Part shown: positions 1-5,102 of the stretch, piece by piece
How the letters are laid out: the number at the start of each line of letters is the position of its first letter
Position numbering within the stretch: position 1 is the first letter of the stretch
Assembly: GCA_041859375.1 (NCBI GenBank)
Contig: JBHEKP010000374.1
Span: 1 to 5,124 of the forward strand
Source of the DNA: JBHEKP01 sp041859375
GTDB lineage: Bacteria > Hydrogenedentota > Hydrogenedentia > Hydrogenedentales > CAITNO01
DNA length: 5,124 nucleotides
Reading direction: 5' to 3'
Position numbers and translations under genes: made by a program
Notes under the pieces: model-generated
What the model was told of the DNA's origin: nothing
What the model saw: only the letters and a program-made list of their open reading frames with translations
The model's database searches: none

Positions 1-14
1 GCCGCACGGCCCAT
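1..14 (-). CDS. Possible start of a further operon gene (partial, cut by window edge)
   Basis: On the minus strand an ATG at 14-12 follows the glpD stop codon (18-16) by a single base. It opens a frame reading M-G-R-A before the window ends. Such tight spacing would fit translational coupling to glpD. No strong Shine-Dalgarno is seen ahead of it; GGAT in the last glpD codons is the only weak candidate. Four codons are far too few to identify a product, and the ATG could be chance. Confidence 0.25.
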
Positions 15-15
15 G

Positions 16-1590
16 TCACAGATCCGGCGGCAGGTAGCGCCGGGCCAGTTTGCCGTAGGCAAGGACCTGCCCGTCGCGCCAGGCCGCGTCGCGCCCGAGC
101 AGTTCGGCCATGAGCGCGGCCACGGCGGGGGCGGCCTCGATGCTGGCGCGGGCGTCGAGCAGGAGCGCGCGGGTGCGCCGGGCCAGGAAATCCTCGACGG
201 TGCGCGCCATTTCGTTGCGCACGGCCCAGGCGACCTCGCCCAGCCGGGTGGTGAAGGCCGGATGGAGCCGCCCGCCCCACTCCCCGCGCTCGCGCAGCAT
301 GTTCCGCAGCGACAGGGCGTCGCTGCCGTACACGGCGAGATCGCCGAAGTCGGAGGGCTTGTTGTTGTAGCCGTGGATGCGCAGGGAGGCGGTGGGGCAG
401 GGTGCCGGGTCCAGCCCGGCCACCATGGCCGCCTGGTCCACGGTGTCCTCCGCCATTTTGCGGCAGGTGGTCCATTTGCCGCCGGTGATGGTCACGAGGC
501 CGCTGCGGGAGATGTGGAGCGTGTGGTCGCGGGAGAGGGACGCGGTGGAGTCCGCGCCGCCCGCGTCCACGAGGGGCCGCACGCCGGCGAACACGCTGAG
601 CACGTCGCCCGGCTCGGGGTCCTTGGAAAGGTAGCGGGCGGTGTGGGTGAGCAGGAATTCAAATTCCTCCTCCAGCGCCACGGGCTCCTCGGCGACCATT
701 TCGATGGGTGTGTCGGTGGTGCCGACCACGGCGCGTCCGTGCCAGGGGATGGCGAAGAGCACGCGCCCGTCGTCGGTGTGGGGCACCATGATGGCGCTGT
801 TTCCGGGCAGGAACGACTTGGGGAGCACGATGTGGACGCCCTGGCTGGGCTTGATGATGGGGGCCGCCTCGGGCTCGTCCATCACGCGCACCGCGTCGGT
901 GAAGGGGCCGGTGGCGTTGATCACCGCCCTGGCCTTGAGGATGAATTCGCGCCCGGTTTCGCGGTCGAGCACGGCCACGCCCCGCACCATGCCCGCGCGC
1001 TTGATCAGGCGCAGCGCCTCGGCATAGTTGGCGCAGGCGGCGCCGCGCTCGGCGGCGGTCTGGATCATGTTCACCAGCAGCCGCGCGTCGTCGAACTGGC
1101 CGTCGTAGTAGATCACCCCGCCGCGCAGCCCGCCGGTTTCGATGGTGGGGATGCGGTCCAGGGTTTGCTTGCGGGACAGGTTTCTGGAGCGGCCGAAGCC
1201 GTGCCGCCCCGCGAGCACGTCGTAGAGGCGCAGGCCGATGCCGTAGAAGGGGGCCTCCCACCAGGTGTAGTTCGGGACGACGAAGGGCAGGTCGTGCACC
1301 AGGTGGGGCGCGTTGTCGCGGAGGAGCCCGCGCTCCTTGAGGGCCTCCAGCACGAGGGAGATGTTGCCCTGCTGCAGGTAGCGCACGCCGCCGTGCACGA
1401 GCTTGGTGCTCCGGCTGGAGGTGCCCTTTCCGAAGTCGTGGCGCTCCACGAGGGCGACGGAGTAGCCCCTTGCCGCGGCGTCCATGGCGACCGCCGCGCC
1501 GGTGGCGCCGCCGCCGATGACCACCATGTCCCAGGAGGCCGACCGTTCGGCGAGACGGGCCATGGTCTCCTCGCGGTTGAAGGGCGTCAT
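16..1590 (-). CDS. glpD: Aerobic-type glycerol-3-phosphate dehydrogenase, FAD-dependent
   Basis: A 524-aa flavoenzyme that oxidises sn-glycerol-3-phosphate to dihydroxyacetone phosphate. In this family electrons pass to membrane quinones, with the protein attached peripherally to the inner membrane face. Visible motifs: an N-terminal dinucleotide-binding loop GGGATG (26-31) ending in an acidic residue at E49; the GlpD signature GTSSRSTKLVHGGVRYL (56-72); the active-site stretch FAGVRPLV (334-341) and SRD (353-355), whose R338 and R354 correspond to the substrate-binding arginines of E. coli GlpD; and TITGGKWTTCRKMAED (367-382) closing the FAD site. The C-terminal helical domain includes DFLARRTRALLLD (467-479). 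Length is close to the E. coli enzyme (501 aa), so the gene looks intact. The start at 1590 is favoured over the internal Met10 because GGAG (1599-1602, minus) lies 8 nt ahead and the ATG overlaps the upstream stop in an ATGA junction, implying coupled translation. No glpF or glpK is visible in the window. Family assignment is secure. Confidence 0.96.
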   Translation of the reverse strand: MTPFNREETMARLAERSASWDMVVIGGGATGAAVAMDAAARGYSVALVERHDFGKGTSSRSTKLVHGGVRYLQQGNISLVLEALKERGLLRDNAPHLVHDLPFVVPNYTWWEAPFYGIGLRLYDVLAGRHGFGRSRNLSRKQTLDRIPTIETGGLRGGVIYYDGQFDDARLLVNMIQTAAERGAACANYAEALRLIKRAGMVRGVAVLDRETGREFILKARAVINATGPFTDAVRVMDEPEAAPIIKPSQGVHIVLPKSFLPGNSAIMVPHTDDGRVLFAIPWHGRAVVGTTDTPIEMVAEEPVALEEEFEFLLTHTARYLSKDPEPGDVLSVFAGVRPLVDAGGADSTASLSRDHTLHISRSGLVTITGGKWTTCRKMAEDTVDQAAMVAGLDPAPCPTASLRIHGYNNKPSDFGDLAVYGSDALSLRNMLRERGEWGGRLHPAFTTRLGEVAWAVRNEMARTVEDFLARRTRALLLDARASIEAAPAVAALMAELLGRDAAWRDGQVLAYGKLARRYLPPDL

Positions 1591-2606
1591 GGCTTTTTCT
1601 CCAGCGCCTCGACGGCGGCGGCGGCGGCGCGGGCGGCGGCCATGCCGGAGAGCACCGCGCCCTCCACCAGGTTGCCGCCGAAGGCGTCGCCCGCGAAGAA
1701 GAGCGGGGCGCGCCCGTCCACGAAGAAAAAGCCCCTGGGCAGGGTTGACGAGGGGACGCTGTAGCGCCAGCGGTGGCCGCGCACGTCGGCGATGCCGCTT
1801 TTGAGCAGGGGCGCGGCCTCGGCGGCCAGCAGCCGGGCGATTTCCTGGGGGTCGGCGTCGCGGTGCTTTTCGGAAAAGGGCTTGGTGGCGTGCACGGTCA
1901 CGGCCACCGCGCCGGGGGAGATGCCCTTGCGCTGGTTGTCGGCCAGCCAGCCCACGGCGCCCTCGTCCACGCGCGCCGCGCCGGGCTCGGGGATGCCGCT
2001 TGGGCCGTCGAGCAGCAGCATGGCGGCGAAGCAGGGGCTGTAATGGATGCCGAGGAGCGGCGAAAGGGCGGCGCCCAGACGCCAGGTGTTCTCGTCGTTG
2101 ATGAGGCGGAGCGACTGGGGCACGGGCGCGGTGAGGAGGAGCACGTTCGCCCGGAGCCGGGGCTGGTTTTCGATTTCCACGAGCCAGCATCCGCGCGCCT
2201 CGGTGACGCGCTTGACCTTGTGCTCGCGCCGCACGTCCAGCCCCGCGGCCATGGCCTTGGCCATGGCGGTCATGCCGTCTGCGCCGCAGTAGCGGGGGTG
2301 GCCCGGGCGCTCGGTGATGCCGTCGATGGTGGGGAAGCCGCGGGTCCACTCGCGGGCCGCGCCGCGGGCGAGCCAGCCCTCCACCACGTCCCGGAAGGCG
2401 GGCTCGCGCACGGTGAAAAACTGCGCGCCGTGGTCGAACACCGCGCCGCCCGCGCGCCGGGTGGCGCAGCGCCCGCCGACGCCGCGCGACTTTTCGAGGA
2501 CCACGCTGCCGTAGCCCATGTCCTGGAGGGTGCGCGCCGCGGTGATTCCCGCCATGCCCGCGCCCACAATGACTATGTCGTGGCGCTCAACATCCCATTC
2601 GCTCAT
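1587..2606 (-). CDS. Renalase-like FAD-dependent NAD(P)H oxidoreductase
   Basis: A 339-aa flavoprotein of the renalase/amine-oxidase-like superfamily. Visible motifs: Rossmann loop GAGMAG (15-20) with E38 placed to bind the FAD ribose; the family signature KSRGVGGRCATRR (39-51); FDHGAQFFTVR (57-67), very typical of bacterial renalases; HRWRYS (278-283); and the C-terminal FAD-binding segment FFAGDAFGGNLVEGAVLSG (303-321). Characterised bacterial renalases oxidise the 2- and 6-dihydro isomers of NAD(P)H back to NAD(P)+, a metabolite-repair role. That activity is inferred here from the family. No signal peptide is seen, so the protein is probably cytoplasmic. The start at 2606 is preceded only by a weak GGAAAG (2617-2622, minus) 10 nt upstream. 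The stop overlaps the glpD start by 4 bp. The C-terminus is alanine-rich, with a run of alanines near 324-331. A related monooxygenase or phytoene-desaturase-like activity cannot be excluded. Confidence 0.88.
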   Translation of the reverse strand: MSEWDVERHDIVIVGAGMAGITAARTLQDMGYGSVVLEKSRGVGGRCATRRAGGAVFDHGAQFFTVREPAFRDVVEGWLARGAAREWTRGFPTIDGITERPGHPRYCGADGMTAMAKAMAAGLDVRREHKVKRVTEARGCWLVEIENQPRLRANVLLLTAPVPQSLRLINDENTWRLGAALSPLLGIHYSPCFAAMLLLDGPSGIPEPGAARVDEGAVGWLADNQRKGISPGAVAVTVHATKPFSEKHRDADPQEIARLLAAEAAPLLKSGIADVRGHRWRYSVPSSTLPRGFFFVDGRAPLFFAGDAFGGNLVEGAVLSGMAAARAAAAAVEALEKKP

Positions 2607-2623
2607 AACACCGGGTCTTTCCA

Positions 2624-2646
2624 GCGCGGTCCGCGCGGTTGCCGCG
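2624..2646. repeat. Two overlapping GC-rich inverted repeats between nagB-like and renalase-like genes
   Basis: GCGCGG (2624-2629) and CCGCGC (2631-2636) form one inverted repeat. CGCGG (2634-2638) and CCGCG (2642-2646) form a second with a 3-nt loop. They share bases 2634-2636, so they cannot both fold fully. No U-run follows on the minus strand, so this is not an ordinary intrinsic terminator. An intercistronic mRNA-stabilising or processing element is possible but unproven. Confidence 0.5.
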
Positions 2647-2652
2647 GGGGGG

Positions 2653-3609
2653 TTAGTTGCATTCCGGCTCCAGCGGGCCGGCGAGTTCCTTCAGGAAAAA
2701 GAGGCGGCCCGGCATCGTGGGCATGAAGGTGCTGGGAATCCAGGGGGAGGGGTCGTGGTGCAGCGACGCCCACAGGGACATGCCCTGCCACATCATGCCC
2801 CGGCCCAGCGCGCCGTCGGCGCCGCCGATGCAGCGGTCTGACTTGAGGAAGAGGCCCGGGCCGACGGTGTTGGCGCGGGCGGGCACCAGGGTGGTGCGGC
2901 TCTTGAAGCTGGTGATGGCGTTCTGCTCGATGGTCAGGGGGCAGAGCTGCGCGGCCAGCCGGTACTCGTCGGCCTTCCATGCGGCGAGGTTGACGTATTC
3001 GGGCGCGAAATGGGGCTCCCAGAAGGCGATGTGGCAGGCGCGGCCGATGCCGTAGACCGTCACCTGGCGCGCGCCCCGCTCGCGGAGCTTTTGCATGGCC
3101 GCGCCGTAGCCGGGGAGCGCGCGGCGCGTGGCGTAGTGGCGCTGCGCCGGGGGCACGGTGAGCCTGCCCAGCGGCCCGTAGAAGGCCTGCTCCATGGCGT
3201 TCTGGAACGCGCCCGGATCCTTCGCGGGCAGGGTGTTGCCCTTCTCGTCGCTCCACTCGTCCATGTTGAAGCCGTGCACATGGCGGCAGTCCACGTTCCA
3301 GGCCTTGAGGAAGTAGACCGCCCAGCGGTACATGCCCATGGGGCCCACGGGCAGGATGAACATGAGCTGGCGGCCCGCCTTTTTGGCCTCCGCGATTTCC
3401 AGGGCGATTTCGTGGCCCATCATCGTGTCGAAGTCCGCCAGGGTCTCACAGGGCACCGCGTCAAAGGCCTTGTTCCACCAGCGCTCGCGGTCCGTGATGG
3501 TTTCGGGCCTGCGGGCGCAAATCGCGTCCAGTTTTTCCAAATCCCAGCCCTTGGGGAAGAACCCCTCCAGCAGCGAGCCCTTCAGGGTGGTCATCAGGTT
3601 GATTGCCAT
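2653..3609 (-). CDS. Divergent NagB-family (glucosamine-6-phosphate deaminase/isomerase-like) protein
   Basis: A 318-aa protein related to glucosamine-6-phosphate deaminase, which converts GlcN-6-P to fructose-6-P plus ammonia. Recognisable elements in order: a sugar-phosphate loop position LPVGPMG (86-92) where NagB has LPTGGTP; FNMDEW (114-119), whose D117 matches the E. coli general base Asp72; GIGRACHIAFWEP (187-199), matching NagB GVGNDGHIAFNEP; and ANTVGPG (246-252), matching ALTVGVG. His193 and Glu198 match catalytic His143 and Glu148. The residue equivalent to Asp141 is Ala191, and the next residue is Cys192 rather than Gly. The phosphate loop is also changed. At 318 aa it is longer than NagB (about 266 aa), mainly through an N-terminal extension of some 40 residues. 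The start at 3609 is set by a perfect AGGAGG (3617-3622, minus) with a 7-nt spacer, ahead of the alternative Met6. The fold assignment is good. The substrate is unknown, and the standard NagB reaction should not be assumed. Confidence 0.8.
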   Translation of the reverse strand: MAINLMTTLKGSLLEGFFPKGWDLEKLDAICARRPETITDRERWWNKAFDAVPCETLADFDTMMGHEIALEIAEAKKAGRQLMFILPVGPMGMYRWAVYFLKAWNVDCRHVHGFNMDEWSDEKGNTLPAKDPGAFQNAMEQAFYGPLGRLTVPPAQRHYATRRALPGYGAAMQKLRERGARQVTVYGIGRACHIAFWEPHFAPEYVNLAAWKADEYRLAAQLCPLTIEQNAITSFKSRTTLVPARANTVGPGLFLKSDRCIGGADGALGRGMMWQGMSLWASLHHDPSPWIPSTFMPTMPGRLFFLKELAGPLEPECN

Positions 3610-3616
3610 CGCGTGT

Positions 3617-3622
3617 CCTCCT
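3617..3622 (-). promoter_or_regulatory. Strong Shine-Dalgarno of the NagB-like gene
   Basis: On the minus strand AGGAGG lies 7 nt before the ATG at 3609-3607. It fixes the longer start over the internal Met6. It is the best ribosome-binding site in the window, and it sits right after a 6-bp hairpin (3624-3638). Confidence 0.85.
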
Positions 3623-3623
3623 C

Positions 3624-3638
3624 TCCGGCGCCGCCGGA
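3624..3638. repeat. Perfect hairpin just upstream of the NagB-like ribosome site
   Basis: TCCGGC (3624-3629), a GCC loop and GCCGGA (3633-3638) form a perfect 6-bp, 3-nt-loop hairpin in the 46-bp gap between the MTH1187-family gene and the NagB-like gene. Its 3' arm on the minus strand ends 1 base before the purine-rich GAGGAGG tract. No U-run follows on the minus strand, so termination is unlikely. It may set mRNA stability or ribosome access. Confidence 0.55.
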
Positions 3639-3655
3639 TGGTTGGGTGTTTTCCT

Positions 3656-3961
3656 TCAGACGCCGTCCATTTTTTCGCGGACGCTGCGCACCTTGTCCTC
3701 CATGGTCTGGGGACGGTCGGTGCGCGTGCCGAGTTTCAGCACGGTGGAGATGCGCGGCGCGCCCATTTCATGGACCGCCTCGTGGCAGCGCTTGATCGCC
3801 GCCATGACCGCGTCCCACTCGCCCTCGATGTTGGTGCCGTAGGCGTGAAGCTCCGTCTTCAGGCCCGCATCGGCGAGAATCCGCTCGCACGCCGCGATGT
3901 ACCGCGACAGCGAGGGGTCCGCGTTCAGCGGGATCAGGCACAAATCGGCTATAACCTTCAT
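3656..3961 (-). CDS. MTH1187/thiamine-binding (DUF77) family protein
   Basis: A 101-aa protein of the small ferredoxin-like-fold family known as MTH1187 / thiamine_BP (YqgV-like). Members are about 100 aa, assemble as oligomers, and several bind thiamine or related ligands; none has a well-established enzymatic role. Typical features: the N-terminal strand MKVIADLCLIPLN, a helix holding YIAACERIL (21-29), the conserved TELHAYGTNIEGEWD (36-50), a second helix AVMAAIKRCHEAVHEMGAPRI (51-71) ahead of the last strand STVLKLGTRTDR (72-83). The frame is open upstream to 4153, but the start at 3961 is chosen because it gives the family's usual N-terminus and has GGAGAG (3967-3972, minus) 5 nt ahead. 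It is probably the first gene of the leftward operon, 46 bp ahead of the NagB-like gene. Ligand binding is inferred from the family. Confidence 0.87.
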   Translation of the reverse strand: MKVIADLCLIPLNADPSLSRYIAACERILADAGLKTELHAYGTNIEGEWDAVMAAIKRCHEAVHEMGAPRISTVLKLGTRTDRPQTMEDKVRSVREKMDGV

Positions 3962-3984
3962 GGCGGCTCTCCGGAATGGACAAC

Positions 3985-4014
3985 ATATTACCCCCGCCGC
4001 CCCGTGATTTCCAA
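3985..4014 (-). promoter_or_regulatory. Candidate sigma70-type promoter for the leftward four-gene operon
   Basis: Read on the minus strand, TTGGAA (4014-4009) and TAATAT (3990-3985) are separated by 18 bp. Each matches the sigma70 consensus at four of six positions. The -10 ends 23 nt before the ATG at 3961, leaving a short 5' leader that still includes the GGAGAG ribosome site. This A/T-rich patch stands out from the GC-rich surroundings. It is prediction from pattern only. Confidence 0.45.
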
Positions 4015-4034
4015 AAAATGCGCGGTGAAACGCG

Positions 4035-4069
4035 AAAAACGCCCCGTTTTGACGGCATGGCGGCGGGGC
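4035..4069 (-). terminator. Terminator-like hairpin plus U-run on the minus strand
   Basis: On the minus strand GCCCCG (4069-4064) pairs with CGGGGC (4046-4041) across a 17-nt loop. One G and then five T (4039-4035) follow. A second small hairpin, CGCG (4034-4031) with CGCG (4024-4021), follows and leads to six T (4018-4013). The first stem is short and its loop long, so termination strength is doubtful. If real, it would stop antisense transcription from the channel-gene side before the operon promoter. Confidence 0.3.
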
Positions 4070-4125
4070 CGCCCGGCGAAGCCATGACGGGCGCCGGGGC
4101 TGTGGGCGTGTGTGGGGAGAAACCG

Positions 4126-4134
4126 TGCTATGAT
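4126..4134 (+). promoter_or_regulatory. Extended -10 promoter candidate for the channel gene
   Basis: TGCTATGAT is an extended -10 element: TG, one base, then TATGAT, which matches TATAAT at five of six positions. No good -35 is seen at 16-18 bp upstream, where the sequence is GT-rich; the extended TG motif can compensate for that in sigma70 promoters. It would start RNA about 35 nt before the ATG at 4177. Confidence 0.5.
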
Positions 4135-4176
4135 GAAGTCTTTGAAGCACCACAAAACATGAGGGACGGTCGATCC

Positions 4177-4983
4177 ATGAACAAATATGAGCGGCTCAGG
4201 GCACACGTATGGGTTGTGCTTGAAGGGATAGACAATAACAGTAAAATTTCCCGCGCCATTGGCATGGGGATGATGGGATTAATCCTCCTTAATGTCATCG
4301 CTGTTATAGCAGGCTCGATGAAAAGCGTCGCGGAGCGTTATGGGGTGATTTTGGATGATTTTGAGATTTTTAGCGTCCTTGTTTTTTCCATCGAATATGC
4401 AGCACGTGCATGGGCATGCACAAGCGATCCGCGTTATTCCAGAAGATACGGCAGGCTCCGGTATCTGTTTACCCCTCTGGCGATTGTTGACTTGCTGGCA
4501 ATAACCCCATTTTTTGTCGCAATGCTCACCTTGGACCTACGAATTCTCCGAATGTTGAGATTGGTCCGGGCGGTGCGGCTTTTCAAGATAACCCGTTACA
4601 ACAAGGCAATCCATGTGATGATGTCTGTTGTAAGAGGGAAAAAAGACGATATAGTCCTGGTAATGTTTATGCTTTTTATCCTAATGGTGATAAGTTCCTG
4701 CCTGATTTATTACTGTGAAAATGGCATTCAGCCTGAGGCTTTTCCAGACATGCCAACGACCGCATGGTGGGCTTTGATGACCATTACCACTGTTGATCAT
4801 GGCGATGTCTATCCTATAAGCGCCGTCGGAAGAGTGTTTGCCGGAATAATTGCCATGATCGGAGTCCTTTTCATGGCTCTTCCCACAGCGATTCTAAGTG
4901 CGGGATATATTGAGGCTGTAACCAAAAAAGAAGAGCAAGCCTGCCCTCACTGCGGAAAACCGATTGACAAGACGGGCGCATAG
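4177..4983 (+). CDS. Voltage-gated (Kv-type) six-helix cation channel subunit with atypical filter
   Basis: A 268-aa inner-membrane ion channel subunit, expected to work as a tetramer. Helices in order: S1 about 27-47; S2 about 60-80 with E73 and R77; S3 about 97-116 with D105; S4 about 117-141 carrying R122, R125, R128, R131, R134, K137 and R140 at every third residue; S5 about 157-180; pore helix 194-205; S6 about 217-245 with the ALPTAILSAGY pattern seen in bacterial Kv channels. The filter reads TVDHGD (205-210) instead of TVGYGD, so K+ selectivity cannot be assumed. The short tail has a CPHCGK pair of cysteines (256, 259), often seen at the end of bacterial channels of this type. The start at 4177 is chosen for GAGGGA (4161-4166) 10 nt upstream; an in-frame ATG at 4159 would add six residues but lacks a ribosome site. 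Codon use (ATA, and tandem AGA at R89-R90) and low GC differ sharply from the neighbours, which suggests transfer. Confidence 0.9.
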   Translation: MNKYERLRAHVWVVLEGIDNNSKISRAIGMGMMGLILLNVIAVIAGSMKSVAERYGVILDDFEIFSVLVFSIEYAARAWACTSDPRYSRRYGRLRYLFTPLAIVDLLAITPFFVAMLTLDLRILRMLRLVRAVRLFKITRYNKAIHVMMSVVRGKKDDIVLVMFMLFILMVISSCLIYYCENGIQPEAFPDMPTTAWWALMTITTVDHGDVYPISAVGRVFAGIIAMIGVLFMALPTAILSAGYIEAVTKKEEQACPHCGKPIDKTGA

Positions 4984-5102
4984 ATCCCTAATCGCCGGAT
5001 AAGGGGAGAAAAAAAAGAACCTCGAAGGTGAACCGCACCGACAGGATGCGGGTCCAAATGGTGTTCAGCAAGAAACCATGGCAACACCAACGAGGTGAAG
5101 AG
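4984..5102. other. Intergenic region after the channel gene, no gene seen
   Basis: 119 bp with no convincing coding frame. It contains an eight-A run (5009-5016) and a small inverted repeat CCGCA/TGCGG (5033-5037 and 5047-5051, 9-nt loop). A second repeat, TGGTGTT/AACACCA, is listed separately. No hairpin is followed by a T-run on the plus strand, so no intrinsic terminator for the channel gene is evident. Confidence 0.5.
5059..5089. repeat. 7-bp inverted repeat ahead of the right-edge start codon
   Basis: TGGTGTT (5059-5065) and AACACCA (5083-5089) are perfect inverted copies separated by 17 nt, which include a CCATGG palindrome. The repeat ends 13 nt before the possible ATG at 5103. It could fold in mRNA or mark an operator. 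Nothing in the sequence decides between these. Confidence 0.4.

Noticed and set aside
13..1764. 583-codon plus-strand open frame opposite glpD and the renalase-like gene
   Set aside because: Composition is Gly/Ala/His/Val-rich with no recognisable domain, and it is a shadow of two well-supported minus-strand genes in GC-rich DNA.
16..2349. GlpD frame extended upstream to 777 codons
   Set aside because: The added N-terminus is arginine/proline-rich and antiparallel to no known family; it reads through the renalase-like gene in another frame. GlpD homology begins near residue 20 from the ATG at 1590, which has its own ribosome site.
1773..2726. 317-codon plus-strand frame
   Set aside because: It is opposite the renalase-like gene, has Gly/Ala/His-rich composition with no motifs, and is a GC shadow frame.
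3656..4153. 165-codon version of the MTH1187-family gene starting at 4153
   Set aside because: The extra 64 residues are unlike the family, run through the intergenic region and proposed promoters, and lack a ribosome site. The start at 3961 gives the standard length.
3976..4176. N-terminal extension of the channel from the ATG at 3976
   Set aside because: The 67 added residues are low-complexity translation of GC-rich intergenic DNA that includes the promoter at 4126-4134. The ATG at 4177 has a ribosome site and a normal Kv-type N-terminus.
5001..5029. A-run with small ACCT/AGGT stem as a minus-strand terminator
   Set aside because: The stem ahead of the U-run is only 4 bp with a 3-nt loop and two intervening bases, too weak to call. 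No plus-strand terminator signal is present either.
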